Part shown: positions 1 through 8,587 of the stretch, piece by piece
Position numbering within the stretch: position 1 is the first letter of the stretch
Layout of the letters: the number at the start of each line of letters is the position of its first letter
Assembly: GCA_963836085.1 (NCBI GenBank)
Contig: CAWIHT010000009.1
Span: 72,587 to 136,586, forward strand
DNA length: 64,000 nucleotides
Direction of reading: 5' to 3'
From: JAHEEL01 sp963836085
GTDB taxonomy: Bacteria > Actinomycetota > Acidimicrobiia > Spongiisociales > UBA5794
Made by a program: the position numbers and the translations under genes
The notes under the pieces: model-generated
What the model was told of the DNA's origin: nothing
The model's input: the letters and a program-made list of their open reading frames with translations, nothing else
Databases searched by the model: none

Positions 1-1
1 C

Positions 2-1156
2 GCCGAGCGCCTGAACCCGATGGACCAGAAGTGTGCGTGCGACGTCTACGACACGTCGGCGAGCCAGCGCTACGTGGGATGGGGTCACGTGGGTATTCCT
101 TCTGGCGGCGGCTTCACGCAGGACCGATGGATCGATGCAGCCGACGCGACCGACAACCTCGTCGTCACCCACCCGGCGGCGCCGGACAACGCCATTGTCA
201 ATGCGGTGTACTCGTCATCGAACGGCGGGGCGACGCAGAACAATGAAGACATCTGGGGCGGGACGCCTCTTCCGTACCTCCGGAGCAACCCCGATCCGCT
301 CACCCTCACTGCTCCCAACAACCCCTATCCATCGTGGACCTATACGAGGTCGTTGTCGACGATGCGCGGCCGGCTGAACCTCAACTCGATCACCGGTATC
401 GAGGTCGTCGAGACCTACGACTCCGGCACGGCGAGTCGGATCGCGGTCACGGGCTATCGCGACGACGTACTCGTCACTGTCGACACGTACGGAGGGAAGC
501 CGATCGATGGCGTCATGGTGCAGTCCTGGCACGGACTACGGTCCCCCCATATCACCGGGTTCAACCTTGCGGGTACCACGCCTCCACCGCCTCCACCGCC
601 TCCACCGCCTCCTTCGACCGGATTCACCGACATCGATGACTCGGTTCACCGCACCGAGATCGAGTATCTCGCCGACCTCGGCATCGCCCTGCCATGCGAC
701 GGAGGCACCGACCGGTTCTGCCCGGATGACGCGATGCGTCGAGAGGACATCGCTGCGTTTCTCGCCAGGGCACTCGACCTCCCGACGACCGAAACCGACT
801 CCTTCATTGATGACGACAGCGCAGAGTTTGAGGATGACATCAATCGCATCGCGGCGGCCGGTATCACCAAGGGATGCAACCCGCCGACGAATGATCGCTT
901 CTGTCCCGACCGGACCGTTACCCGGGGTCAGATGGCAGCCTTCCTCGTGCGGGCCTGGGCCCTGACCGACCCTGGCCCGGGGGACTGGTTCAGCGATGAC
1001 GACCGTTCGGTCTTCGAGGGCGATATCGACCGTCTGGCGGAATCCGGCATGACGCGAGGCTGCAATCCGCCGACCAACAGTCGCTACTGCCCGGACCGGA
1101 ATGTGACACGCGGCGAGACCGCCTCGTTCCTCGCACGAGCCCTGCAGAATCTCTGA
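2..1156 (+). CDS. SpoIID/LytB-domain protein with three C-terminal SLH-like repeats (5' partial)
   Basis: The reading frame is already open at base 2, so the gene begins upstream of the window; 384 residues are visible. The first ~185 residues look like the C-terminal half of a SpoIID/LytB amidase-enhancer domain, with the signatures YSSSNGG, EDIWGG and PYLRSNPDP. A run of eleven prolines follows, then three SLH-like modules of about 55 residues, each ending in an R-(x)-x-x-A-x-F-L-x-R-A type helix. Each module carries a Cys pair about 8-11 residues apart (for example GCNPPTNDRFC), suggesting disulfides and an extracytoplasmic location. I infer a cell-wall associated protein acting on or binding peptidoglycan. 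The catalytic part of SpoIID and any signal peptide would lie outside the window. The next gene has its own promoter-like box and is probably a separate unit. Confidence 0.85.
   Translation, partial: AERLNPMDQKCACDVYDTSASQRYVGWGHVGIPSGGGFTQDRWIDAADATDNLVVTHPAAPDNAIVNAVYSSSNGGATQNNEDIWGGTPLPYLRSNPDPLTLTAPNNPYPSWTYTRSLSTMRGRLNLNSITGIEVVETYDSGTASRIAVTGYRDDVLVTVDTYGGKPIDGVMVQSWHGLRSPHITGFNLAGTTPPPPPPPPPPPSTGFTDIDDSVHRTEIEYLADLGIALPCDGGTDRFCPDDAMRREDIAAFLARALDLPTTETDSFIDDDSAEFEDDINRIAAAGITKGCNPPTNDRFCPDRTVTRGQMAAFLVRAWALTDPGPGDWFSDDDRSVFEGDIDRLAESGMTRGCNPPTNSRYCPDRNVTRGETASFLARALQNL
581..612 (+). repeat. 9-bp tandem repeat coding the poly-proline linker
   Basis: The unit CCTCCACCG occurs three times in a row followed by a partial copy. 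It encodes the proline hinge between the SpoIID domain and the SLH modules and is likely to vary in length between strains. Confidence 0.85.
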
Positions 1157-1160
1157 GCCG

Positions 1161-1195
1161 TACACTCGGTGCGGTTGAACTGGGAACGAACGGAG
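1161..1195 (+). promoter_or_regulatory. Probable -10 box and ribosome binding site for the UDP-sugar dehydrogenase gene
   Basis: TACACT at 1161-1166 fits an actinobacterial -10 element. GGAG at about 1192-1195 lies five bases before the ATG at 1201. No convincing -35 element is visible. Confidence 0.45.
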
Positions 1196-1200
1196 ATCTG

Positions 1201-2496
1201 ATGAGCAACGCCGCCGACTTCTACTCAAACGAGACCTGGACCGCAGGGATCATTGGCCTCGGATACGTGGGATTGCCGCTCGCCGTAACTGCTGTTGAAT
1301 CCGGACTCTCGGTCATTGGCTACGACGTTGACGAGGCCTACGTGGCCCGGCTCCGTTCGGGGGATTCCCCAATCGAGGACGTGACCGACGAGCAGTTGGC
1401 AGCCGCGCTTGCGTCCGGTCTCGAACTCTCCACCGACGTCGAGCGATTGCGCGCGGCCGACGCGGTCTTCATTTGCGTGCCGAGTCCGCTCGGCCGGAAT
1501 CGGGAGCCCGACCTCTCATACATCCGCTCGGCCGCAGAAACGGTTCGCGTCATCGCCCACCCGGGCATGCTCGTCTCACTCGAATCGACGACCTACCCGG
1601 GAACGACCGAGGACATCATCGTTCCGGCGGTGACCGACGGCGGTCTCGTATTGGACGAGGACGTGTGGGTCGCCTTCTCTCCGGAACGGGTCTCGCCAGG
1701 TGATGAGCTGAAGACCGGGAACATCCCCAAGGTGGTCGGCGGTGTGACCCTGGAATCGACCGACGTCGCGGCTGCCGCGTATCGGCGGTTCGTCGAGTCG
1801 GTCCATCCAGTTGCGAGCGCCGCCGCTGCAGAGATGGCCAAGCTGCTCGAGAACACCTACCGCGCGGTCAACATCGGCCTAGCAAACGAGATGAGCCAGC
1901 TGGCCAACGCACTGGGCATCGACATCTGGGAAGTGATCGACGCAGCAGCGACCAAGCCGTTCGGTTTCCAGGCGTTCTACCCCGGGCCGGGCGTCGGAGG
2001 ACACTGCATACCCCTCGACCCGCAGTTTCTCGCCTGGAGGGCACGCGAGGCCAAATTCGCCACCCGGTTCATCGATCTCGCGGAACAGATCAACACCGGC
2101 CAGCCGATCTACACCGCCAATCGGATCGCATCGGTCATCAACGAGCAGCGGCTTCCGGTCTACGGCACGGAGATCCTTGCGCTCGGAATCGCATACAAGC
2201 CGAACATCGCGGACGATCGGGAGTCGGCGGCGATTGATGTTCTCCGTGAACTCGAGTCGCACGGGGCCATCGTCTCAGTCCTTGATCCGGTGGTTGGAGC
2301 GGAGCGGATTCGGCATCACGGATTCCAGGCGGTTGACCCGTCGGACGATTTGTCGCAGTTCGCAGCGGCAGTGGTGCTCACCGACCACGATGCCATCGAC
2401 TACGCCGCCGTCGCCGCCGCGGTCCCCGTGGTGTTCGATGCGAAGGGAACATTCCGTCGCCGCGGCATCGTCGTAGACAACGTCATCGCCTTGTGA
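1201..2496 (+). CDS. UDP-glucose/UDP-N-acetylsugar 6-dehydrogenase family protein
   Basis: This 431-residue protein belongs to the nucleotide-sugar dehydrogenase family, which oxidises the C6 hydroxyl of a UDP-hexose to a uronate in two NAD-dependent steps. The N-terminal Rossmann motif GLGYVGLPLA is at about residues 19-28. The central domain has the EMAKLLENTYRAVNIGLANE helix, and the active-site motif GVGGHCIPLDP puts the catalytic cysteine near residue 269. The C-terminal nucleotide-sugar domain has the AYKPNIADDRES motif. The GVGGHCIPLDP form is typical of the WecC/WbpA/TuaD-like branch that uses UDP-GlcNAc, UDP-ManNAc or UDP-Glc. Exact substrate cannot be assigned. It overlaps the next glycosyltransferase gene, so the product probably feeds surface polysaccharide synthesis. 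Confidence 0.92.
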   Translation: MSNAADFYSNETWTAGIIGLGYVGLPLAVTAVESGLSVIGYDVDEAYVARLRSGDSPIEDVTDEQLAAALASGLELSTDVERLRAADAVFICVPSPLGRNREPDLSYIRSAAETVRVIAHPGMLVSLESTTYPGTTEDIIVPAVTDGGLVLDEDVWVAFSPERVSPGDELKTGNIPKVVGGVTLESTDVAAAAYRRFVESVHPVASAAAAEMAKLLENTYRAVNIGLANEMSQLANALGIDIWEVIDAAATKPFGFQAFYPGPGVGGHCIPLDPQFLAWRAREAKFATRFIDLAEQINTGQPIYTANRIASVINEQRLPVYGTEILALGIAYKPNIADDRESAAIDVLRELESHGAIVSVLDPVVGAERIRHHGFQAVDPSDDLSQFAAAVVLTDHDAIDYAAVAAAVPVVFDAKGTFRRRGIVVDNVIAL

Positions 2497-3551
2497 TGCC
2501 GCGTCTCCTCGTTGTCACGTCGGTGCATCCGTCTGACGATCCGAGGATTCGCGAGAAACACATCCGCACGCTGGCAGAGGCGTTCGACGTCACCTACGCA
2601 ACGAAGCCTCCTGCCCCGAGCGACCTGACCGGACTGCGGTGGCGCGGCCTTGCGGGAGGGCGCCTCCGTCGCTGGCTTGCAGCGTTGCGCATCATGCTCA
2701 CCGCACGCGTCGACGTGATCGTGTTCCACGACCCTGAGTTGATCCCGGCCGGCATCCTCGTTCGGCTGGTCAGGCGGATCCCGGTCGTGTTCGACCTCCA
2801 TGAGAACGTGCCTGCCCAGATGCTGACCAAGGAATCGCTCCCATCAATGCTGCGATTCCCGCTCGCGGTCGCTGCTCGCTTCTGGATCGCGTGGGCCGAC
2901 CGCACGCTCGAGGTGACGCTTGCCGAGGACGGGTATGGAGCGCTGTTCCGGTCTGAGCGCCCGGTCTTCCCCAACTACCCGGATACCGCGCACTTCCCGA
3001 CGCCGGACGTGGGCCCGCGATCAGGAGTGGTCTACGTCGGCGATGTCACCGAGCAGCGGGGAGCATTGACGCTGCTTGAAGCCGTTGCGGCCTCCGGTGC
3101 AACCGCCGTCACCTACGTCGGGCGGTGTAGTGATGGCCTCCGGTCGCGGCTCCTCGAACGGGGGGATGAACTCGGGGTCGAGATCGAACTCCTCGGGTGG
3201 AGGCCGCATCAAGAGGCAATGATGATCGCAGCGAGAGCGCACGTCGGTGTGTCTCCCCTGCACGATGTGCCGAACTATCGCCACTCGCTCCCGACCAAGA
3301 CCCTGGAGTACCTCGCCCTTGGCACGCCCGTCATCGCCTCGGACCTCCCGGGGACCAGCAGCGTCATCGGGGGCCTTCCCGGCGTTCGCCTTGTGGCACC
3401 ATCCAGCGTCTTGGAGTTGAGTGTGGCCCTCGACGCGGTTGACGACGTGGTGCAAGCCGATGCGGTCTCCGGGGCCGCGGAGATCCGGCGACAGTACCAG
3501 TGGCCCAAGAAGGCTGTGGCGGATTTCTACCGGTCGCTTGTCGAGGACTGA
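2493..3551 (+). CDS. Glycosyltransferase family 4-like protein
   Basis: The protein has about 352 residues and a GT-B layout. The N-terminal domain contains HDPELIPAG and FDLHENVPAQM, and the C-terminal domain carries the donor-binding signature KTLEYLALGTPVIA. This is the usual form of retaining GT4 enzymes that move a sugar from a nucleotide donor to a polysaccharide acceptor. Two adjacent start codons are possible, GTG at 2493 or ATG at 2496; both overlap the stop of the dehydrogenase gene, implying translational coupling. Its 3' end overlaps the convergent family 2 glycosyltransferase by 25 bases. Acceptor and donor are not identifiable. Confidence 0.88.
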   Translation: MMPRLLVVTSVHPSDDPRIREKHIRTLAEAFDVTYATKPPAPSDLTGLRWRGLAGGRLRRWLAALRIMLTARVDVIVFHDPELIPAGILVRLVRRIPVVFDLHENVPAQMLTKESLPSMLRFPLAVAARFWIAWADRTLEVTLAEDGYGALFRSERPVFPNYPDTAHFPTPDVGPRSGVVYVGDVTEQRGALTLLEAVAASGATAVTYVGRCSDGLRSRLLERGDELGVEIELLGWRPHQEAMMIAARAHVGVSPLHDVPNYRHSLPTKTLEYLALGTPVIASDLPGTSSVIGGLPGVRLVAPSSVLELSVALDAVDDVVQADAVSGAAEIRRQYQWPKKAVADFYRSLVED

Positions 3552-4522
3552 CGCGACGTCAGAAATCCGATACCCCACGACACATGCATCGTCGGGAACA
3601 CAAGCGGCAAGAGCAGCATCGTTGGGTCTTTGCGTCGCGCCACTTCGCGGGCGGTTGAGCCGGCGAGAGCGATGAGGTAGCTGCCGGGGACCAGTGTCGC
3701 GATCCTGCGATGCCCGGTGACGCCCGCCAGCACGGAGAGTCCCAGTCCGACCACGAAAGCGGGAGCCACGAGTTGGCGCCATCGGATCGAGTCCGGATTG
3801 CGTCGTACGACCACTCGTTTCCAGCGGCCGTACTCGAGGTACTGCCTACCCAGACCGCGGAGCGTCGATCGTGGTCGATAGGTGACCCTGAGCGCCGGGT
3901 CGAAGTAGATCCTGCCGCCGGCCGCCCTGAGCCGGTAGTTCAACTCGTAGTCCTGATTTCTGATCAACGTCTCGTCGAAGCCGCCCACGGCATCGAGCGC
4001 GTCACGCCGGAACACGCCCAGGTAGACCGTGTCGACGAAGCCTGGCGGTCCGCCCGTATGAAAACGAGCATCCCCCACTCCGAACGGACTCGTCATCGCG
4101 GCAGCGATCGCTCGCTGCATCGCTCCGATCCCTTCGGCATCCTGAATGCCTCCGACGTTGACGGCGCCCGTGGTCTCGAGGTCATGCACGGCGGCCGCCA
4201 CGTAGCCGGCGGGAATCACTGCATGGGCGTCGCACCGCACAATGACCTCGCCGGTTGCAGCTGCGATGGCGGCATTGAGACCGGCCGGCGTGGTGCCGGA
4301 GGGGTTCTCGATGACCGTCACCCGTCCGGTCGCTGACGCGATTTCCCTGGCGATTTCGAGCGTACGGTCGGCCGAAGGAGCGACGGCTACCACGACATCG
4401 AGCGGGCCCCCGTATTCCTGGTCCAACAGGCTGTTGATTGCAGCGCCGATGGATGCCGCTTCTTCCCGCGCCGGCAGAATCGCCGTGACGGACGGGGAGT
4501 CATGTGCGTGAGGGTGGTGCAT
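3527..4522 (-). CDS. Glycosyltransferase family 2, ExoA-like, with C-terminal membrane segments
   Basis: The 331-residue product has a GT-A domain: SVTAILPAREEA at the N terminus, the metal-binding region VRCDAHAVIP near residues 95-104, and NQDYELNYRLRAAGG near 190-205. Three hydrophobic segments follow in the last ~110 residues, so the enzyme is anchored in the cytoplasmic membrane. It resembles ExoA-type transferases of exopolysaccharide assembly. It is divergent from the flippase gene and convergent with the GT4 gene. A TAATGT box on the minus strand lies nine bases before the ATG, which suggests a very short 5' leader. Confidence 0.88.
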   Translation of the reverse strand: MHHPHAHDSPSVTAILPAREEAASIGAAINSLLDQEYGGPLDVVVAVAPSADRTLEIAREIASATGRVTVIENPSGTTPAGLNAAIAAATGEVIVRCDAHAVIPAGYVAAAVHDLETTGAVNVGGIQDAEGIGAMQRAIAAAMTSPFGVGDARFHTGGPPGFVDTVYLGVFRRDALDAVGGFDETLIRNQDYELNYRLRAAGGRIYFDPALRVTYRPRSTLRGLGRQYLEYGRWKRVVVRRNPDSIRWRQLVAPAFVVGLGLSVLAGVTGHRRIATLVPGSYLIALAGSTAREVARRKDPTMLLLPLVFPTMHVSWGIGFLTSRQSSTSDR

Positions 4523-4531
4523 CAGTTCGCG

Positions 4532-4588
4532 ACATTACCGGTGGCATCGGTTGTTTGGCCCCAAGATCGCGTGGTCGGCGCCTAACGT
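4532..4588. promoter_or_regulatory. Divergent promoter region between GT2 and flippase genes
   Basis: Minus-strand TAATGT (4537-4532) sits nine bases before the GT2 ATG. Plus-strand TAACGT (4583-4588) sits seven bases before the flippase ATG at 4596. Neither start has a Shine-Dalgarno sequence, which is consistent with leaderless or near-leaderless messages. Confidence 0.45.
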
Positions 4589-4595
4589 CCCGGTC

Positions 4596-5879
4596 ATGTC
4601 ATCTGCCCGGGAGGGACAACCGCCGCCAGCGAGAGACGACGTCGGCACCATCGCGATGCTCGCGGGGACGGCGGTGAGCGCGCTCTCGGTTCTGGCGTAT
4701 CAGCCGATCGCTGGTCGGGCGCTCGGCACCGACGGATTCGCCCCCGTGGCCGTGTTGTGGACGATGATCTTCCTGATCTACACCGTGTTGATGATTCCCG
4801 TCGAGCAGTTCATCACGCGACGCCTGGTGGTCACCGGGGGGAATCGCGGATCGTTCGGAACGGACGGTTGGGTGGTTGCCGGGGTCCTCGCGTTCGGTGG
4901 TGTGATCGGCGTGGTCTTCGTCATCGTGGCGCTCGACTCGTTCTTCGACAGTGAAGCGATCTACATCGCGATTGGGGCTGCGATCGTTGTCACCCGCGGC
5001 CTGCTCGCGGTCGGCAGGGGCATGCTGGCCGGGCGCCGCCGGTTCGTCGCGTACGGCGGCACGCTGGTCGCCGAAGCCGTCACCCTTCTCACCTGTGCTG
5101 TATTGGCTGCCGCAGTCTCTCCCTATCCCCAAACCTTCGCGTGGGCCCTGGCGGCGGGTCCGTTGACCGTGCTCATTTTCCGACCCTGGAAGCCCACCGA
5201 CGCGCCGCTCGTGTTGGACGATCAGCGGGAGACCGCGGTGAAGTTCCTGGGTTGGCTCATCGTCGCCACTGCCGCGTCACAGATCGTGATTGCATCCGGG
5301 CCGATCGTGGTCGGACTTGTTGGTGGGACTGCGGCGGCCGTGAGCATCGTGTTCGCCACGTTCACCCTGTTCCGGGGTCCGGTGACGTCCGCCTACAACC
5401 TCGTAGCGCGAGTGCTTCCGGACTTCACCGAACTGGCGGTCGGTGGTCAAGAGGGGGCCCTGGCGCGCTGGAGACACCGGATCGCGGCCGGCGGCCTCGT
5501 CCTTGCACTTATCGGTTCAGCTACCGCCTACTTCCTCGGTCCGTGGATCGTGGAGGTGCTGTACGGAGCCGAGTTCCGGCCGCCCGACGTGGTGTCAGCG
5601 CTCGGCGGCGCCGCCGTCGGCGCAGGACTGGGCGCCCTGTTTGTCGGTCAGATCTTCATCGCGTCCGGTCGGACGATGGGCCTCGCCGCCGGCTGGGGCG
5701 TTTCCGTGGTCTTCGCCGCCATCGCGGTCCTCGCGATTCCGGGTGATCCAATGCTGCGGATCGGCTGGGGCTTCGCAGTCGGTGAACTCGTTGCCCTCGT
5801 CGTGCTCGGATTCGCCCCTCGGGGTTGGATGAAGCCGTTGGCCGCGACGCCGACGGATCCGGTGACTTTCGAGACCTGA
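4596..5879 (+). CDS. Polysaccharide biosynthesis / oligosaccharide flippase family membrane protein
   Basis: This 427-residue protein is largely hydrophobic, with about twelve predicted membrane segments, and resembles the Wzx/MOP flippase superfamily that moves lipid-linked oligosaccharides across the membrane. I chose the ATG at 4596 over an upstream TTG at 4551 because a -10-like TAACGT ends seven bases before it and the peptide from there (SSAREGQPPP) is a plausible short cytoplasmic leader. With the dehydrogenase and two glycosyltransferases nearby it completes a small surface-polysaccharide cluster. No polymerase or ligase is seen in the window. Confidence 0.8.
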   Translation: MSSAREGQPPPARDDVGTIAMLAGTAVSALSVLAYQPIAGRALGTDGFAPVAVLWTMIFLIYTVLMIPVEQFITRRLVVTGGNRGSFGTDGWVVAGVLAFGGVIGVVFVIVALDSFFDSEAIYIAIGAAIVVTRGLLAVGRGMLAGRRRFVAYGGTLVAEAVTLLTCAVLAAAVSPYPQTFAWALAAGPLTVLIFRPWKPTDAPLVLDDQRETAVKFLGWLIVATAASQIVIASGPIVVGLVGGTAAAVSIVFATFTLFRGPVTSAYNLVARVLPDFTELAVGGQEGALARWRHRIAAGGLVLALIGSATAYFLGPWIVEVLYGAEFRPPDVVSALGGAAVGAGLGALFVGQIFIASGRTMGLAAGWGVSVVFAAIAVLAIPGDPMLRIGWGFAVGELVALVVLGFAPRGWMKPLAATPTDPVTFET

Positions 5880-5899
5880 TCCCTACACTCCCGGGCGCT

Positions 5900-6991
5900 A
5901 TGAAACATCTCTTGAGAATCCCCGTCCTGCTGCTCGTGCTCCTTCTCGTCGCCGCGGCCTGCTCCTCGGGTGGCGACGCCGAAGACACCACCACGACCAC
6001 CGAGGCGACCACCACGACCACCGAGGCGACCACCACGACCGCCGAGGCGACGACGACGTCCTCGACCACGACCACCACGACCACACTTGCTCCGAGCATC
6101 GCCGCCACCATCAACGGAATGCCGGGGGAGGAAGGCACCGAGGATCGGCGGGTCGTGAGTGTCAAGATCGACAATCACCCGAATGCCCGTCCTCAGTCCG
6201 GTCTTCAAGAGGCCGATGCGGTCTACGAAATCCTTGTCGAAGGTGGACTGACCCGCTTCATCGCGATGTTCCACCAATCGGACAGCGAGTTCGTTGGACC
6301 GAACCGCTCCGGCCGGCCGACCGACTCTGAGGTGATGCGTCCGCTCGGCGGACCGTTCCAGATCTCGGGTGCTCAGCCGTGGGTCCAACGGATTTTCCGC
6401 AATGACGGAACGCTCGTGGTCTACGACACGGGTGCCACGACCTTCCGCATGCCGCACCGGCAGGCGCCCCACAACCTCTACACCACGACACCGTCCATCC
6501 GCGAGTACGCCGATGGCGTCGGGTGGCCGGACGATCCGCCGCCCCCGCTCTACGTGTACGGACCCGAGCCGACGGCCGCGACCGAAGACGCTGCGAAGAT
6601 CACGTTCGACTGGTCCGACGGCCCCGACGTTATCTGGGAGTGGGACGGGGAGCAGTACCTGCGCTTCAACGGTTCGACGCCGCACGAGTGGATCGATGCC
6701 GATTCGATCTCCGGGCAGGTCTCGACCGACACCCTCGTTGTGATCAAGGGCAAGAAGTACACCGCAAGCTCCGGCACCGGAGCCGGCTCGGCGGTTCCCG
6801 CGACCCATACCACCGGTACCGGAGAGGCGCTCGTGTTCTACGAAGGCGGCGTGTTCGCCGCGACGTGGGAGCGGGAGACGATCGAGGAAATGATCCGGAT
6901 CGTTGATGCCCAAGGCAACAACGTTGTCCTCCCCGCAGGTCGCGTCTGGACGAGTGTGTTCCCCGACAACCGGACCGTCACCTGGGAGTAG
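5900..6991 (+). CDS. DUF3048 domain (YerB-like) lipoprotein
   Basis: This is a 363-residue exported lipoprotein. The N terminus has a basic start, a leucine-rich core and a lipobox LLVAAACSS with the acylated cysteine at residue 21. A threonine-rich linker (residues ~30-65) leads to the DUF3048 domain, recognised by VSVKIDNHPNARPQSGL, AMFHQSD, VGPNRSGRPTD and the C-terminal GRVWTSVFPDN. Family function is unknown. The longer frame starting at 5825 overlaps the flippase gene and lacks a signal peptide at its start, so I place the start at 5900. A TACACT box ends ten bases before it. Confidence 0.88.
   Translation: MKHLLRIPVLLLVLLLVAAACSSGGDAEDTTTTTEATTTTTEATTTTAEATTTSSTTTTTTTLAPSIAATINGMPGEEGTEDRRVVSVKIDNHPNARPQSGLQEADAVYEILVEGGLTRFIAMFHQSDSEFVGPNRSGRPTDSEVMRPLGGPFQISGAQPWVQRIFRNDGTLVVYDTGATTFRMPHRQAPHNLYTTTPSIREYADGVGWPDDPPPPLYVYGPEPTAATEDAAKITFDWSDGPDVIWEWDGEQYLRFNGSTPHEWIDADSISGQVSTDTLVVIKGKKYTASSGTGAGSAVPATHTTGTGEALVFYEGGVFAATWERETIEEMIRIVDAQGNNVVLPAGRVWTSVFPDNRTVTWE
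5987..6049 (+). repeat. 21-bp tandem repeat coding a Thr/Glu/Ala linker
   Basis: Three consecutive 21-base units encode TTTTTEA, TTTTTEA and TTTTAEA. They form the flexible spacer between the lipid anchor and the DUF3048 domain. Further Thr-rich codons continue to about 6090. Confidence 0.8.
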
Positions 6992-6994
6992 TCC

Positions 6995-8377
6995 ATGGAT
7001 TCGATCGCGGACATCGCTCACTCGGTACGGAGTGCTGCGGTCCCGGCGATCGAGATCATACGGTCTGCACTCGACGCCGCAGACGCGGTGCAGTCGAGCC
7101 TGAATCCGTTCACACGGATCGATCGCGAAGGTGCGCTCGAGCGAGCCGCCCGCATCGATCGGATGATTGCCGCTGGTGAGGACGGAGGTCCCCTTGCCGG
7201 AGTGCCGATCGGTCTCAAGGACCTGATCGACCAAGCCGGTACTCCCACGACGAACGGAGCGGCGTTCGAGGCCGACCTACCTGATTCGTCGGCAACCGTC
7301 GTCGTGCGTCTGGAGGCGGCGGGTGCCGTCATCATCGGCCGGACCGGACTCCACGAGTTCGCGTTCGGGTTCACCTCGGAGAACCCCCACTTTGGTCCGG
7401 TACGCAACCCGTGGGATCCCGACCTCTCACCGGGAGGATCATCGGGCGGGTCAGGGGCCGCGGTCGCTGCCGGCATCGTCCCAGCCGCGATTGGCACCGA
7501 TACCGGCGGTTCGGTTCGCGTCCCGGCTGCCCTCTGCGGTGTGGTCGGCCTGAAGGTCACCCACGGGCGTGTGCCCCTGACCGGTGTGACGCCCCTCGCT
7601 CCTTCGCTCGACACCGTCGGACCGATCGCTCGAACGATCGGCGATGCGGCCGCTGTCTACGAAGCGATCGCGGGCGGGGACCCACGTGACCCGTGGTCGG
7701 CCCCGCGTACCGTCGAGACGGTTGGCGAACCTCGCGACCCTGCTTCCGTGCGCGTTGGCATCCTGAAACAGTGGATGTCGGCGCCAACCGATCAGGTGAC
7801 CCGAGATGCGTTCCATGCTGCCGTCGCACGGCTGCTCGAGGCTGGAGCATCGGTTGAGGCGGTCGACGAACCGGGACTCGCGGTCACCGAGGTCGCCGGA
7901 CTCGCCTCGTCGGGAGAGATCTACCGAACGCACCGGGAGCGGTGGGAGCGCGATCCGGAGCGGTACGGCAGAGACGTCGCGGCACGGCTCAGCAAGGCGG
8001 CCATGGTCGGGCTCGACACGATGGTCGATGCCATGGCATGGGATGCAGGCGCGCGCCACAGCCTTGATCGGCTGTTTCGCCGCTTCGACATCCTGATCAC
8101 CCCAACCGTTGGATCGACGAGGAAGGTCATCGGCGAAGCGGACATGGACATCGACGGCCTGCGGATCTTCCATCGAACGGTGCTCGCACAGAACACCTGG
8201 CCGGTCAACCGCGTCGGCAACCCAGCGCTCGCCGTGCCGATTCCGAGCGAGGGGACTCCACCGGCGAGCCTTCAGATCATCGGTCCGCGGTGGGGAGAGG
8301 CCGGCCTGCTTGAGATCGGACTCGGATTCGAGGCTTGCGGCGTCGTTGGATTGGATCATTCGGCGGAGTCTCTCTGA
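6995..8377 (+). CDS. Amidase signature family hydrolase
   Basis: The 460-residue protein carries the complete amidase-signature catalytic set: Lys75 in GLKDLID, the cis-serine Ser149 in PGGSSGGSG, and the nucleophile Ser173 in DTGGSVR, with the family's usual 24-residue spacing between the serines. Such enzymes hydrolyse amides. It starts three bases after the DUF3048 gene and probably shares its transcript. It is not the tRNA amidotransferase subunit, because a full gatCAB operon lies at 50.8-54 kb. The substrate is unknown. Confidence 0.88.
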   Translation: MDSIADIAHSVRSAAVPAIEIIRSALDAADAVQSSLNPFTRIDREGALERAARIDRMIAAGEDGGPLAGVPIGLKDLIDQAGTPTTNGAAFEADLPDSSATVVVRLEAAGAVIIGRTGLHEFAFGFTSENPHFGPVRNPWDPDLSPGGSSGGSGAAVAAGIVPAAIGTDTGGSVRVPAALCGVVGLKVTHGRVPLTGVTPLAPSLDTVGPIARTIGDAAAVYEAIAGGDPRDPWSAPRTVETVGEPRDPASVRVGILKQWMSAPTDQVTRDAFHAAVARLLEAGASVEAVDEPGLAVTEVAGLASSGEIYRTHRERWERDPERYGRDVAARLSKAAMVGLDTMVDAMAWDAGARHSLDRLFRRFDILITPTVGSTRKVIGEADMDIDGLRIFHRTVLAQNTWPVNRVGNPALAVPIPSEGTPPASLQIIGPRWGEAGLLEIGLGFEACGVVGLDHSAESL

Positions 8378-8587
8378 CTGCTCCGGAGGCACGTCCGCGG
8401 AGTTGGTCGCTGAAGTCGAATCGGTAGCTCGAACCCGCAGTGCTCTGGCGGGACGCTGCGCTGAAAGCAGGCGTCGATCTCGCTCGGCATGTGATCGCCA
8501 ACCACCGCGTCGAAACGGCATAGACTTGCTGATTGCACGGGGAGACGGTCCATTCCGATCTTCCATTCGCGATGAGGAGCAGAAACA
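8378..8587 (+). promoter_or_regulatory. Intergenic region with probable korAB promoter
   Basis: This 210-base gap holds no convincing gene. TAGACT at 8521-8526 could be a -10 box, giving a leader of about 55 bases. GAGGAG lies eight bases before the GTG start at 8588 and supports that start. No strong terminator hairpin for the amidase gene was found. Confidence 0.4.

Noticed and set aside
5648..7234. 528-codon open frame on the minus strand
   Set aside because: It runs antisense through the flippase, DUF3048 and amidase genes, which have clear family motifs. The Arg-rich product has no recognisable domain; such shadows are common at this GC content.
6995..8377. Second gatA
   Set aside because: The amidase triad is present, but it lies with a DUF3048 gene without gatB or gatC, and the true gatCAB operon is at 50.8-54 kb.
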